Origin: Pollenia angustigena
Taxonomy: Eukaryota > Arthropoda > Insecta > Diptera > Polleniidae
DNA: 64,000 bases
Direction: 5' to 3'
Assembly (NCBI GenBank): GCA_930367215.1
Contig: OV884057.1
Coordinates: 251,560,830 to 251,624,829, forward strand
The notes under the pieces were generated by a model, which was not told the DNA's origin, did not search any database, and saw only the letters and a list, made by a program, of their open reading frames with translations. Each line of letters opens with the position of its first letter. The first letter of the stretch is position 1. Positions 32,744 to 43,897 of the stretch are shown piece after piece. The translations under genes were made by a program, and so were the position numbers.

Positions 32744-33097
32744 CACCTTAAATGTTATATATATATTTTTTTAATTGGTTAAAAATTTGTTTCTAGAGGT
32801 AATAACACACTTCCTGGGATTGTTCAACACTTGTTTTTTACATTGGGTGTGGGGGCTGTCCCGACTGAAATTCCACTAATGTCGCCACCTGGCTGGACCT
32901 GATTTTTTTTATTAATTAAAACAATTGTTTGAAAAGTGTTTCAACTAAATTAATGTTATAATTAAATCAATTATTTTTCTAGCTAAAAAAAAACTTAAAT
33001 TTTGGTTGTTTTGAAATAGATTTTTAATTAAATAACAAACAAATTTTATTGATTTTTTTGCTTAGAATAAAATAATTTATATTTCGTTATTTAAAAC

Positions 33098-33222
33098 AGG
33101 CTAAAGTTAATTGAATTAATTTTCATAAGATTATTTTTATGAAGAAAGGAATTTTACAACATGAAATGAATTAAAATTTATGGATGAGCTTTAAACGGAC
33201 AGGTTGCCCTGGCATGTTTCGG
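33098..33222 (-). mobile_element. SINE, partial minus-strand copy
   Basis: Family body (AAGAAAGGAATTTTACAACA) followed by part of the head, AAACGGACAGGTTGCCCTGG then CATGTTTCGG, without a B box. A rearranged spacer separates it from the plus-strand copy. Confidence 0.6.
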
Positions 33223-33327
33223 TTCAAAACAAATTTCTATCTACCAAAGTTAAAATACCATTTCGTTTAAAGATTAATGTTTGACCATTGACTGTCAGCC
33301 GTTGTCAATGGCGGTAAGTATTAAACG

Positions 33328-33582
33328 GCAAACCACTCTGAAGAGATTGAGTGGTTGCAATTAAAACATGTAACCTGTCCGTGAAAAACTGGGTTCGATT
33401 CCCAGTTCCGTCAGGAATGAAAAATTATCCATAACTTTTAATTCATTTCATGTTGTTAAATTCCTTTCTTCACAAAAATAATCTAATGAAAATTAAATTC
33501 AATGAACTTTAGCCCGATTAAGATTTCAAAATTTGCATTAAAAATCATAAGCTGTTCAATAAAACAAACACAATACTAATTA
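33328..33582 (+). mobile_element. tRNA-derived SINE, plus-strand copy
   Basis: GCAAACC start, A-box-like GAGATTGAGTGGTTG, B box GGTTCGATTCC (exact match to the GGTTCGANNCC consensus), then the body and end CACAATACTAATTA. Confidence 0.8.
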
Positions 33583-33740
33583 AAATAATTTAAGCTTGTA
33601 GAATTGTTATTGGGAATTATCAAAAACTGATCCATATTTTATTAAATTGTTATTATTATTATATTGAAAATTTTTTTTATTTTTAGAATTTATTCCATGA
33701 GCTAAATAATCCCCTAAGACTGGAAGGAGTCTAAGGGGAT

Positions 33741-34490
33741 TATTTGCTTAGGTTGTGCTGGGTGCCGGGTCACTGCGACATAGGCGGCAATGAGGTTGCT
33801 GATGAGTTAGCGATACAGGGCTCAGAGAAGGAGGATCCTAACTGTATGGAGGCGGTTAGGCCTCCAATAGGCTTCTATTTTGGAAGAATCAGGGAGTGGA
33901 TTCTGGGCGCTACCAATCGGGCCTGAGGGAACCCAACGGACTGCCGAGTATCGCGGACGCTGAGGCTGGTGCTTAGAAAGTCGATTCAGGTTCGCTGCTG
34001 GGCAGGTGAAGGTTCTGCGTTAGAACCATGACAGGAATGATCACGGGTCACTATATGATAGGCAGGATGGCGGTGAGGATGGGATCCGACTTGTCGGATA
34101 TGTGCAGGTTGTGTGACGACCCTGTTCCACTGTCCCAGGTTACAGAGCACTACGCTGAGGTGGCTGGGAGTAGATTCCCGGGCGAATTAGGGGATGTCTC
34201 GGGTTGTGGACTCGAGAATCTGATAGGGATAGGGATCGTAATGGGGATGACCTAGCTGCGCGAGAGGAGACTGGGTGCTGGCCGCACGTAGGGCAAATTT
34301 GGTTGAGTAATTTCTCTCTAGGTCTGGTCCGAAACCTTCTTTTCTATCTATCTATCTTTTCTGACTTGTGCTTTCGCTGTTTACTTCACCTCATTTCTAT
34401 CTTTTTCTAAATAAGGCGTCACAATGGACCATATTGGTCTCTGGGTGAAGGTGTGAAGGAGACTTCATACCAGCCTTTCTACCTACCTAC
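33741..34490 (+). pseudogene. 3' end of an I/R1-like LINE: RNase H and tail
   Basis: LCWVPGHCDIGGNEVADELA is the C-terminal part of a cellular-type RNase H domain; the G-H and the final Asp of VADELA are at the active site. Downstream, MITGHYMIGRMAVRMG and CRLCDDP..EH form the zinc-knuckle-like GHY/C-C-H region that follows RNase H in these LINEs. The frame is broken near 33926 and 34150. The 3' untranslated part has GTCACAATGGACCATATTGG, then GTCTCTGGGTG, and ends in ACCTACCTACCTATT, a typical short-repeat LINE end. It is clearly GC-richer than its surroundings. The RT is absent: a 5'-truncated insertion. Confidence 0.75.
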
Positions 34491-34722
34491 CTATTCCTTC
34501 AATTTTCAGAAATGACTCTATACACTCATAGAATAAATTCGAAAAATAAAAAAAATGTCGAAAGGAAATAATTCCCAGTTTCTATTTATTATTATTATCT
34601 TATTAAAACACATTGCTTTAATGGCAAAGTTTTTTGATCGTTTTTTTTTTAATTGAAATTAAAAATATCATTGATTACAAAAAAATTAATAATTTTTAAT
34701 TTTTACAACTTTTAGTTATCAA

Positions 34723-35108
34723 CAGGGCTGTCGAGTCGTCAAAAAATAGTTCTAACTCCGACTGCAGCCTCTGGAATTTTTTTAAGTTCGACTCTGACTC
34801 CAACTCCTACACTTACATTGATTCTAAATGTTTGTATATGAGACGGGTCCTTATTTGACTTTAAACTCTTTTTTAATGCAATGCTTTTTAATGGTTAAAT
34901 ATAGCAAGAAAATTATTCTGTAAAAATTTCAAACCGATATTTTTAATATTGCATCGCCAATTTCGAAGAAATTTTATTTTGGAAAATATAAGATCATTTT
35001 TTAAAATTGTTAACGCCGAAAATTTTTGTAGCCGGAGTCGCGGGTTCTTGTAGGTACTTCGACTCCAACTTAGGTACAAAAACCTTCAACTCCGACTGCA
35101 CAGCCCTG
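34723..35108. mobile_element. hAT-type MITE, CAGGGCTGT ends, 8-bp TSD
   Basis: Left CAGGGCTGTCGAGTCG, right (other strand) CAGGGCTGTGCAGTCG. Flanks GTTATCAA (34715-34722) and GTAATCAA (35109-35116), 7 of 8 identical. Interior with repeated GACTCCGACT-like words near both ends. Small ORFs across it are spurious. Confidence 0.85.
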
Positions 35109-35116
35109 GTAATCAA

Positions 35117-36199
35117 TATAATCATTTTGGTAATAATTTGGCTGGATTCGCTCTTGGTACCAACTAAATCCAAAATATATATCTATAAAAAAATAAATTA
35201 AGTTAAAGTATATTGTAAAATTTTTAAGGAAAATATAATCTGCTCTTTGGAGAAGTTTTGAGCATGAAATTTTTGAATTCGGGATATGCTCAAAAAAATT
35301 CTGGGAACCCTGTGTGTTAGTATAAAAATGACTTTTTTTAGCGCGAAGCAAAAAAAAAAAAAAATTTTTAATGTAGAATGTTTGTGTAGAAATATCTGTG
35401 TATTCTACTACTCCCCTCTAATTAAGATGTCATTTAATCTGACAGCTGCAGATCTTTTGGCAGTTTTCTCCACTCGTTTAGACAAATTTTGATGCCGAAG
35501 GTGTTTTTGAAGATACTTTTCCTTTTTTTAGCGCTTTTCTTTTTCTTTTTGTTGTTGCTGTTGTAAAAAGGTGTGTTTTATTTGCCGTTATTTGCTGTTG
35601 GCTGTATTTAGACATTCTGCTCTCTAAGAAATAAAAAAAAATATGTCTTTTTTTTTTTTCTTTTATAACAATTTCTGGGAAAGTAAAAACAACAACACCG
35701 AATTTTAGAGGAATAAAGTCCTACAAAAAGAAATTTATACATTAAAAAAGTGGAAAATGATGTATTTGAAACAAGAAATTATAAAATAAATTCAAAATGA
35801 CATTTTCCCAGCATTTGTAACATATTTTTTTTGTGAGCCATACGATTTGAAATAAAAAAAAAAAAATGGTCATAACCTAAACAAAGCTGTAAGGACTTCT
35901 AAACTATTAAGAGAGGCAAAATGACTTTTTTATTTTAAAAAACCTTTAAACCGTTTTAAAAGTAATATGGGATGAATAAATAAAGGGAATTAAAGTGAAG
36001 TGAAGAGTAGCGTAAAGAAAGGTAGAAATTTGAAATAAAAAAATCACTTAAAATAAGCATATTTGATTTTTTACCCTGCCAGCGGTATTTTCACTAAAAA
36101 GCTTTGCTAAGTTCGGCTGTGATTCGAAGGAGGGAGAAAAGTTATGCATTTAGGGTAGTTTGTTTGAAGGTACCCTACTTCTGAAAATGTTGGCTTATA
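35117..36199. other. Spacer, low complexity
   Basis: A- and T-runs; small ORFs without signature. 36073-36130 holds TACCCTGCCAGCGGTATTTT, resembling the start of other repeats here, but no partner end was found. Confidence 0.4.
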
Positions 36200-36953
36200 T
36201 ACTATCAGCGTCAAAATAAAGTGTACAACTGGTTTTCCAATATAAAAAGTGTTATTTTAGTAAAAAAGTATACACATTTTTAAAAGTTTATTATCATTTA
36301 CCAAACTTTGGACAATGTTATTACAGTTTAAAATTAAAAATTTGGAATACTCCAAAAACAACAAAAACAGTACAATAAAAAACATATTAACTCCGTTTTT
36401 AACGCGTCAAAAAAAAGTGTACGGTTTTAAAATACTAAGAAAACTGAAGTGAATAATACTTTGTTTGATTTTTTTTTTTGCTTTTAGGACGGCTTCTAAA
36501 TAGTCTCTTTGGCATCGATTCCACCCATTTTAAAGTTTGCTTAGTAGACAATTTTGGCCACTCTTCCTGCAGAATTTTCTTCAGAGAGTGCTTGCTGCTT
36601 ATGTTTTTTTTTTTAATTTGTCTGTCCAAATGTTCCCAGATGTTTAATTGAGTTGATATCGAAAGACTATTAGGCTAATCCACCAGTCTTAGGACGTATT
36701 ACAAAGCCAAACCTAACACGCTTCACTTTAGATACTGTATTGTTTCCGTTGAATTTCTTATTTCTACTTTTATAACTTTTTTATTTGTCCAACTTGCTTT
36801 CGTAAATTTTTGGAGCAACCTATTTTTCACAGATGACAGCATGTTTGAAGTCTATTGAAATTTGGCAAAGTAGAAATTTAACTTTTTATAACTAAACGTA
36901 ACACTTTTTATATGGAAAAACAAGCTGTACACTTTATTTTGACGCTCACAGTA
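36200..36953 (-). mobile_element. Tc1-like deletion derivative, long TIR, TA TSD
   Basis: Both ends contain GCGTCAAAATAAAGTGTACA and then GTTTTYC..ATATAAAAAGTGTTA. The TIR is about 50 bp with few differences, bounded by TA (36198-36199, 36954-36955). 754 bp, about half of a full Tc1 element. Confidence 0.85.
36420..36690 (-). pseudogene. C-terminal remnant of a Tc1-like transposase
   Basis: On the minus strand LNIWEHLDRQIKKKNI, LKKILQEEWPKLSTKQ and LVESMPKRL-like residues match the C-terminal end of Tc1-family transposases (N-P-I-E-x-W then E-E-W and M-P-x-R). The region of the third catalytic acid is degraded (STQLNIWEHL), with a stop upstream. Everything N-terminal, including both helix-turn-helix motifs and the first two Asp, is deleted. 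It lies between the two long TIRs in the orientation expected. Confidence 0.75.
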
Positions 36954-37112
36954 TATTAATTAGATTCTTGGTATTATTTTCTGATGGTCTTTTATGTTAA
37001 TTTAAATATTATATTTTGAAAGGTTAAATTTTCTTTTTTTTTAATAATATTTTGTACTTTTTGCAAAAAATTTTTAACAAAAGCCTCCAATCTTATAATC
37101 TGAAATTTTATA

Positions 37113-38043
37113 AAGGGTGGTTAAATTGTAAGGGCCGATGTTGAATGTGAACCACACCTAAACGCCAAGTTTTTTTTCGAATTTTATTTGACATTTCTCT
37201 ATTTCAGACTTACTCAATTTGAACCATGGAGAGATACACAATCCAACAACGTGTTAAAGTTATCCAGACTTATTATGAAAATGGGCGTTCAAATCAAAAT
37301 GCATGTCGTGCACTTCGTGATTCAGTGATGAGGCACATTTTCACCACAGTGGATTCGTTAATAAGCGGAATTGCCGAACTTGGGCGAATGATGATCCAAG
37401 ATTGATTGTCGAAAAACCAATGCACCCACAAAGAGTGACTGTTTGGTGCGGTTTATGGGCTGGCGGCATCATCGGGCCGTATTTTTTCCAAAATGAGGTC
37501 GGTCAGGCAGTTACTGTGAATGGTGTTCGCTATCGTGAGATGATAACGAACTTTTTATGGCCCGAATTGGAAGATATGGATGTGGACGATATGTGGTTTC
37601 AGCAGGACGGTGCAACTTGCCACACAGCTAACGAAACAATGGCTCTTTTGCGCAACAAATTCAATGGCCGTGTTATCTCACGTAATGGCGATGTCAATTG
37701 GCCGCCAAGATCATGTGATTTGCCACCGTTGAACTTTTTTCTTTGGGGTTATTTGAAAGAAAAGGTGTATGTCGATAAGCCAGCCACAATTCAAGAGCTA
37801 AAGGATGAGATAATTCGGCACATTAACGGCATAGAACCTCCATTATGCCTCAGGGTCATCGAAAATTTGGACCATCGGATGGAGGTGTGCCGCCGTGGTC
37901 GCGGCGCCCATTTGGCCGATATTTTGTTCCATACATAATTGAGTAATACCAATATATCATAATAAAATAAAATTACAATAATTTCCTAAATAGTTTGTGT
38001 TTTATTCAAAATCAACATCGGCCCTTGAAATTTAACCACCCGA
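37113..38043 (+). mobile_element. mariner element, rosa type, internally deleted
   Basis: Ends AAGGGTGGTTAAATTG and (other strand) TCGGGTGGTTAAATTTC, extended by AAGGGCCGATGTTGA on both sides. TA at 37111-37112 and 38044-38045. 931 bp. Confidence 0.85.
37226..37938 (+). pseudogene. mariner transposase, catalytic domain nearly complete, third Asp replaced
   Basis: MERYTIQQRVKVIQTYYENG at 37226 is the N-terminal helix-turn-helix. After ACRALRD the sequence jumps to FSDEAHFHHSGFVNK (first Asp) in another frame; about 100 codons are missing. The open frame 37402-37938 then covers VTVWCGLWAGGIIGPYFF, WFQQDGATCHTA (second Asp), WPPRSCDLPPLNFFLWGY and a full C-terminus ending LADILFHT. The third catalytic position reads N (PLNFF) where the copy at 30155-30867 has D (PLDF). 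Spacing second Asp to this residue is 41. Even the intact catalytic domain should therefore be inactive. Confidence 0.85.
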
Positions 38044-38045
38044 TA

Positions 38046-38736
38046 TTTGCCTAAGGACTTAATCATAAAAAATAATTCAGGCTTAAAAAAAAGATTTATA
38101 GCACTAAATTTCAATAAAAAATTGTGAATAATGGGGCTAGTATTTTCCATTTCAATAAGAAAATAAACAATTTCCTTAAAAAATTACGTTCACCAGTATT
38201 TTAACTTTAACAAAAACCAAGTAGCATTCTTCTTAAATTCACCTTTATCCAAATCTACCTTTAATTTCATATGTACCCTCGAATAGAAAAGATTAAAAAT
38301 ATGAAATTTAAATTGAAATACTTAAAGCTTAAACAAGTCTTATTGTATCCTTGTGCAAAATTTTTAACATAAAATAAAAATATAAAAAAAGTATACAACA
38401 TTTTTTTATCTTTAATTTAATAAAAATTAAACAAAAAATATTTTATAGTTTTCATAAAATGAAAGAAACACCAAAGAGGAAAAATGAAAAGTTAAAAGTT
38501 TCTTATAACTAAACACAGTTTAATGAAGAAATCGCCAAAGTTTTAATTAAATTTGTTAAATTCTTCTAACTGGGTTTTGCATATTTTGACTCTTAAACAT
38601 TAAAAACGGCAAAAAGCCACTTTTCTTTTTCTTAATCCATAAGGAATTTAAAACAGTCATTATAATCGAAATTGTTTATTTTTTAACAGACAGTAAAACT
38701 TTTATTTATTTTATTATAGCTATCTTTTATATTCTA
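38046..38736. other. AT-rich spacer between two mariners
   Basis: No ORF, TIR or tRNA-like box recognised. Confidence 0.45.
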
Positions 38737-38875
38737 AAGGGTGGTTCAACCATAATGCACGATGTTAATTGTGAGTCACACCTTAACGTCAAGGTTTTTG
38801 CCCAAATTGATTTGCCATTTTTTTTTTGTGCTAGTGTTTTTCAATTCAACCATGGAGACGAACACACACGCAGAG

Positions 38876-39709
38876 AAAAAATATGGTTGGGCATGGTTAC
38901 GGCAACAACACTATGTTTAATGTAAAAATATATTGTTGTCGTACACAAATAATTGTTATTTTTATTTAATATCAACAATATTATAGTTACTGTAAACATA
39001 TCAATGCTTATCGCAATTATGAATTTGAGTATTGTTGACGGAAAAATAATTATTTTTCTAATAACTTAATTATGATAACTTTCTAAACATATTATATTTC
39101 TCACAACTATGTCATGATATTTAATAGCCATAACATGATAACTTTCTATACATTTATCATATTATGTTTAAGATGCAATCAAACTATGTTTACTCTTATA
39201 ATATTATGTTAGCGCCATTTGTTAAATTATTTTGAATCAGTTGTGTCGTTTGTTTTATATGTGAGCGGTTAAACAAGATAAATTACCATTAAAAATAATA
39301 AATTTAAAGAAATTATTTTATTTATATCAAGAAAAATTGTAAAAAGTCACAAAATAAAAAATCGATACATAAAAATTTTAATTTATTTTTTATTTTTATG
39401 ACAGCTATGAAAGGTGCTGTGTCATAATATGATTGCTTCTAAATTTATTATGATTAATATGATGATAATATGATTAGTTCTTAGCTTATTATGATTAACA
39501 TGACAATAATATGATTAATTTCTTAGCTTATTATGATTAACAGAATAATAATATGATTAAGGGAAAAATATTATGATGTAATAGTGCTAGTATATTAAGT
39601 CATAATATGATTCAATAATAATCTTAATATGGTGACAACAATCATGAATCTTATCATAATATGTTGCTCTTAGAATATGTTTACCACAACCATGTTTTTT
39701 CTTTGCGTG
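38876..39709. mobile_element. TIR element with CACGCAGAGAAAAAA ends, inside the mariner
   Basis: Left CACGCAGAGAAAAAATATGG then TTG; right (other strand) CACGCAAAGAAAAAACATGG then TTG. The interior is very AT-rich with about a dozen ATAATATGATTA-like words, no coding sequence. No clean target duplication. Confidence 0.65.
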
Positions 39710-40016
39710 CAATTGATTAAGACTGTTAAGATTGTTGAAGACTTCTACGAAAATGGGCGGTAAAGTTTGAATGCATTTCGTGCACTTTGTGTTTTTTTTT
39801 TTTGATCAGCATAATCGACCAAATGTGACCACAATTGGGAGAATTCTACGCAAATTTCAGTAGACTGGGTCTGTAGGAAATGGCATCCACAAGGAGTGGC
39901 TGTTTGGTGCACTTTATGGGCTGGTGGCGTCATCGAAAATGAGATCGTCCAAGCAGTTACCGTGAATGGTGTTTGCTATCGCGAGATAATAACGGACTGC
40001 TTGTAGCCAGAAATTG

Positions 40017-40446
40017 TGTAATGATCTTTTTACTAATGGTTTGACTCTATAGTACTCTTGATTTATTAGAGAGCCTTAGAGTAGCAGACGGCTCTATCTT
40101 ATGGCAAAGTTAATTGCCGAAGTTTTAGGAAAAATAAAACAACTTTGAAGTCAGATTTATTTCTAATTTTATTTACAATTTTCTTCTTATTCTATGTTTA
40201 ATAATTATCATATTAATTTATTTTTGTTAATCTTTTCAATATTCATACATTCATTAAAACTATCATTTTTCAACCTGCAATTCTAATGACCCAATTCAAT
40301 AAACACTAGTCACTTGCAATTGCATAATAAAATTTAGGTCATTATTTCTTTGTTTATTTTTATAATTTTTCATTGCTTGGAATTTTGCTTGCTTGCATTT
40401 CTGTTTGTATTTCTACATTAGGTGTGTTCATACTACATGCACTACA
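40017..40446. mobile_element. 430-bp insertion in the mariner, possible solo LTR
   Basis: Compared with the sister mariner this block is extra. It begins TGTAATGATC and ends GCACTACA, so has TG...CA ends, and contains AATAAAACAAC. About four bases of the host are missing and no 5-bp duplication is seen, so the LTR reading is tentative. Confidence 0.35.
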
Positions 40447-41124
40447 ATATGTACCAGGAAGAAATATGGTTCCAACAGGATGGTGCTACTTGCCACACAG
40501 CCACCAAAACAATGGCTCTTCTTTCTTTGCGGATATTTTTTTAAGACAAAGTGTCAATAAGTCAAGACCAATTCAAGAGCTAAAGGCTGAGATAATTTGG
40601 TATATTAATGACATTGAACTTCAATTATGTCTCCGAGTAATTAAAAATATGGACCTTCGGATAAAGGTATGCCACCGAAGCCAGGACGAGCATTTGGCCG
40701 ACATTTTGTTTTACACATAAGTTTTTGAGTTTTATTTCTGAAAACTTTTTGTTTTGTAAAAAATTAACATCGTGCGTTAATTATAATTAACTAATAATAA
40801 TTAATTAATATAAATCTTTATATATAAAACTAAGTTGTCCTATGTTCGTGACTCCAGAACCACTCAAAACTCTCGATAGGTGGCGCTATTGTCGTGATGT
40901 TAAATTTTTTTTTTTGATGGTAGATAGCGCTGGGGTCAAGTTATTAACACAATTCTCCAGTATTTAATTTTTTATTTTTATTTAGAATGTCCCTTCACCA
41001 CAGGTGTAAAAGGGTATATATAAGTTTGTCATAACGTTTGTAATTTCCACAATATTGATTTTAGACCCCATAAAGTGTATATATTCTGGGTCCATATGAG
41101 AAGAGAAGTTGATTTAACGATGTC

Positions 41125-41161
41125 CGTCTGTCCGTCTGACCGTCTGTCCGTCTGTCCGTCT
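41125..41161. repeat. GTCCGTCT tandem run
   Basis: Four to five copies of GTCCGTCT/GACCGTCT. The phrase GATTTAACGATGTCCGTCTG before it recurs at 46785-46805, marking a dispersed fly repeat. Confidence 0.7.
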
Positions 41162-41510
41162 TACGTTTGATACGTGTTTTCCGGATAATCCAGACATGAT
41201 AGCGGCTAGGTTGTTTTACATTTATGTTACACACAGTCCACCATTTCTTGCTATTGAAATTCAGCAAGATCGGTCCACAAATGGCTTAGATATGACCAAA
41301 AAACCACGACTGCCTCTAATTTTTCCAAAAAAATCCCTTGTGGTTGTTGTTTTTTTGTTTTTTTATTTGAACGAGTTGAATTTTAAGCATAAGAAACATG
41401 TACACATGCTTGTACATGATTGTTCGCTTTAATTGAAAAGTACATACCTACATATTAAACTAATAATACGACGGAGTATATTTTACTATAATTCTTTATT
41501 TTTAACAACG

Positions 41511-41595
41511 TTAATAGCTCAATGGTCTGGGCGGTTGCCCAAGAAGGTTTGTTTGTTAAATTGCCGGGGTTCAAATCTCGGCATCTCCACCTTTT
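41511..41595 (+). other. tRNA-like Pol III promoter, possibly a second SINE family
   Basis: A box TAGCTCAATGGTCTGGGC and B box GGGTTCAAATCTC at tRNA-like spacing, with a T-arm-like CCGGGGTTCAAATCTCGG. The acceptor stem is not convincing and the element runs into AT-rich DNA, so it is not called a functional tRNA gene. Confidence 0.45.
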
Positions 41596-41771
41596 TATAA
41601 ATATTTCTATAAACGATTTTAAAATTATTCAGCGATTTTTGATTTTTTCATTTTATTAACAATATAAATATGAATCGTTCGCCTTACATGTGAAACAAAA
41701 ACCATATTTTACAATTTGTTTTTGGCTTAAATGTAAATACCTAAGTAAATACCTGTAGTATGTACGAATAT

Positions 41772-42145
41772 CCCTGCAAATAAAATTGGACCACCTAATC
41801 CATTTTGATAAAATGGACTACTCCATGGACTAGTCCGATGTAATGCAAGCATAGACCATGTCATTGTTAAAAAGTGTTTGTAGTGAGACGACATGTCTTC
41901 GTTTTTAAACGACATGCTTTCGTTTTTAAACGACTTCAAAACTAATCCTCTTGAGTATACCATGGAATAGTTTTAAAACTACTCCTTAGTGGTCCAAAGG
42001 TGGGTTATATGGTCCTCTCCTAGGACATCGTAATGTTAAATAGACCAGGTTTTTTTCATACGTTTGGGTTAGTTTTGGACTAGTCCTGGTCCCTTGTGGA
42101 CTACTCTTTACACTTGTGTTTGGACTGGTCCTATTATTTGCAGGG
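41772..42145. mobile_element. MITE of the CCCTGCAAATAATA family, intact
   Basis: 374 bp, ends CCCTGCAAATAAAATTGGAC and ...CCTATTATTTGCAGGG. TA follows the right end. Reference copy for 15256-17277. Contains a duplicated CTTTCGTTTTTAAACGAC and many GGACTA/TAGTCC words inverted to each other near the ends. Confidence 0.85.
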
Positions 42146-43529
42146 TATGCAAAAGTTATTTAAGTGTATTGGTAGGCATTGTTTTCATGATTGTGTTTTT
42201 TTTCAGTTTTAGAGACGGATTGTTGCTATGTTTTGATAATCTCTTCTTACATTTCAATTCAAAAATCTCACACGTGTTGCCATATTATTTTTAAAAAATC
42301 TTATTATTTCTAAAAAAAATCCCATTTGTTATTTGAAAGCAAAACATTCAACAATAAGTATTTGCGTACGTAAATGTTTAATTTAATCAAAAAGCTAGAA
42401 ACATTTAAGTTTGGATAATTTTATTGACGAAACCAATGACATAGAAACAGATCTTAAAATTTGTTCACAGCCTACTCTGACATTAGGCAAGGCAAAGAAA
42501 TTCTAAAAATTATTTTGAAAACGCTATAAATAATTCTTAAAGTTGTTCATTATATTGTTTTAAATCCTTATACATTTAAGTGACTCATTTTAAACAAAAT
42601 TAAAATAAATGGTAATATTTAAACAAGTATTTAGGTAGATTTGATAAAGCATCAGATATAAATACCACAATTGGTTAACCTTGAAATTGGAAGGCCCTCT
42701 AATAAAAACAAAATACAAACGGTTTTATAGCTATTTCGATTTAAAAGAATTTACAACCATATTTAGACCAGATTATTTTTTTTATATTTCAAAAAAACAG
42801 TCATCATTAATTGCGTAAAAGTTAGTTTATAACAATTTATTTTAGTTTTAATCGCTAAGACTATTCCATCCAACTTTAAAAATTAATCAAAAGAAGCTTA
42901 AAACATTTTTCTAAAAAGCTAATAAAATGCCAAATGGAAATTTTACAGCTAAATCTAAGTTTTTGGTGCTGAATTTACTTTCAAAAATAAAAAATTCCCA
43001 CACTACTTAAAAGTCTTCATTAAAAATCGACCAAACATGCAGGGTTATCGTCTTGTAAAAAAATAAAATGAAATTTTTTTTACAATAAAATAAGAATTAT
43101 CCATTTCCATACGAAATTTCATTTTGACTACAACTATTTTTTTTAGTCAAAATTTATTATAATTTATTATAATACATAAAAAACTTATGTTATATCAATA
43201 CATATTCTTCAATTTTTAAAATAATTCAAAAAAAGCTAGAAACATTTAATTAAAATGCTTAAAAAATGCGAAGCGCTTAATGAAAGTATCATATATATTA
43301 TTTCTAAAGCACTTTTTTTTGTCGGTTGCAAATATCTCCCATACCACCGCATCAAATTTAATGAATGATATCTCATTTTAAAGCTTATTTCTAACACTAA
43401 TGACGAAAAATAATTAGAAATTGAAAAATTAATATTTTCATTGATAAAAATTATATTTTAAAATGTATTGAAGTTACTAAAATTTCTATTAATTATTTTC
43501 ATTTTATGTTACAAAAATGACAACTAACG
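42146..43529. other. AT-rich interior of the Helitron candidate
   Basis: AAAAGCTAGAAACATTTAA occurs at 42392 and 43232, showing an internal repeat. No ORF with recognisable content. Confidence 0.4.
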
Positions 43530-43557
43530 GTGCGAAATATTCGCACGGGTCATCTAG

Positions 43558-43861
43558 TTTTAGCTAAATTAAAATTTTTAATCTAAGTTAAGCTACAAAA
43601 TTGCCAAAATGGTCACACTGCTTAAAAACCATACAAACAAGCAGGGTCATCCACTTTTAAAAAAAATTGTATTTAGGGAATATTAGAAATGCCCTCATCA
43701 TCTTATTTTACGACTACAAAAAACCGCTAACATAACGAACAGTGATCTAGTGTCGTCAAAATATTAAAAGCAATCTTTGCCTTTTTATTGCTGACATTGA
43801 TAACTTATTAGTCACTTTTTTAGACAATTTATACAAAAATATATTCATATATACCTATATA
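43558..43861. other. Spacer
   Basis: A phrase AAGCAGGGTCATCCACTTTTAA here resembles 43041-43060. Nothing else seen. Confidence 0.4.
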
Positions 43862-43897
43862 CGGGCCTGTTCTGAAATCACACCTGTGACTTTATGG

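Larger units (their letters stand above)
38870..40720 (+). pseudogene. mariner transposase fragments of the third copy
   Basis: Recognisable pieces: the start ATGGAGACGAACAC at 38871, cut by the TIR element; IVEDFYENG near 39730; then the segment corresponding to GVAVWCTLWAGGVIENEIVQAVTVNG at 39895-39975 (many changes, a short deletion). A stop interrupts ...DCL-PEIV, a 430-bp insertion follows, then IWFQQDGATCHTATKTMAL at 40458-40515. The block with the third Asp is deleted. The C-terminus ELKAEIIWYINDIEL..DEHLADILFYT ends at 40720. Like its two relatives it lacks the second helix-turn-helix region. Dead. Confidence 0.7.
38737..40785 (+). mobile_element. Third mariner of the same family, with two insertions
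   Basis: The left end AAGGGTGGTTCAACCATAAT follows TA, then GCACGATGTTAATT. The right side has the complement AATTAACATCGTGC near 40767 but loses the terminal bases. The sequence between is closely related to 37113-38043 once 38876-39709 and 40017-40446 are removed. Confidence 0.75.
40815..43557 (+). mobile_element. Helitron candidate, non-coding, 2.7 kb
   Basis: Starts with TC in TCTTTATATATAAAACTAAG after an A. Ends with a 7-bp-stem hairpin GTGCGAAATATTCGCAC (43530-43546), seven bases, then CTAG followed by T. 5'-TC, hairpin, CTRR-3' and insertion between A and T are the structural definition of Helitrons. No Rep/helicase coding remains. A MITE (41772-42145) and a tRNA-like segment are inside. 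The two termini could come from different copies. Confidence 0.55.

Noticed and set aside
40017..40446. Firm solo-LTR call
   Set aside because: TG...CA ends but no 5-bp duplication and a few host bases missing; kept only as a tentative insertion.
41511..41595. Functional tRNA gene
   Set aside because: T arm pairs but the acceptor and anticodon arms are not convincing.
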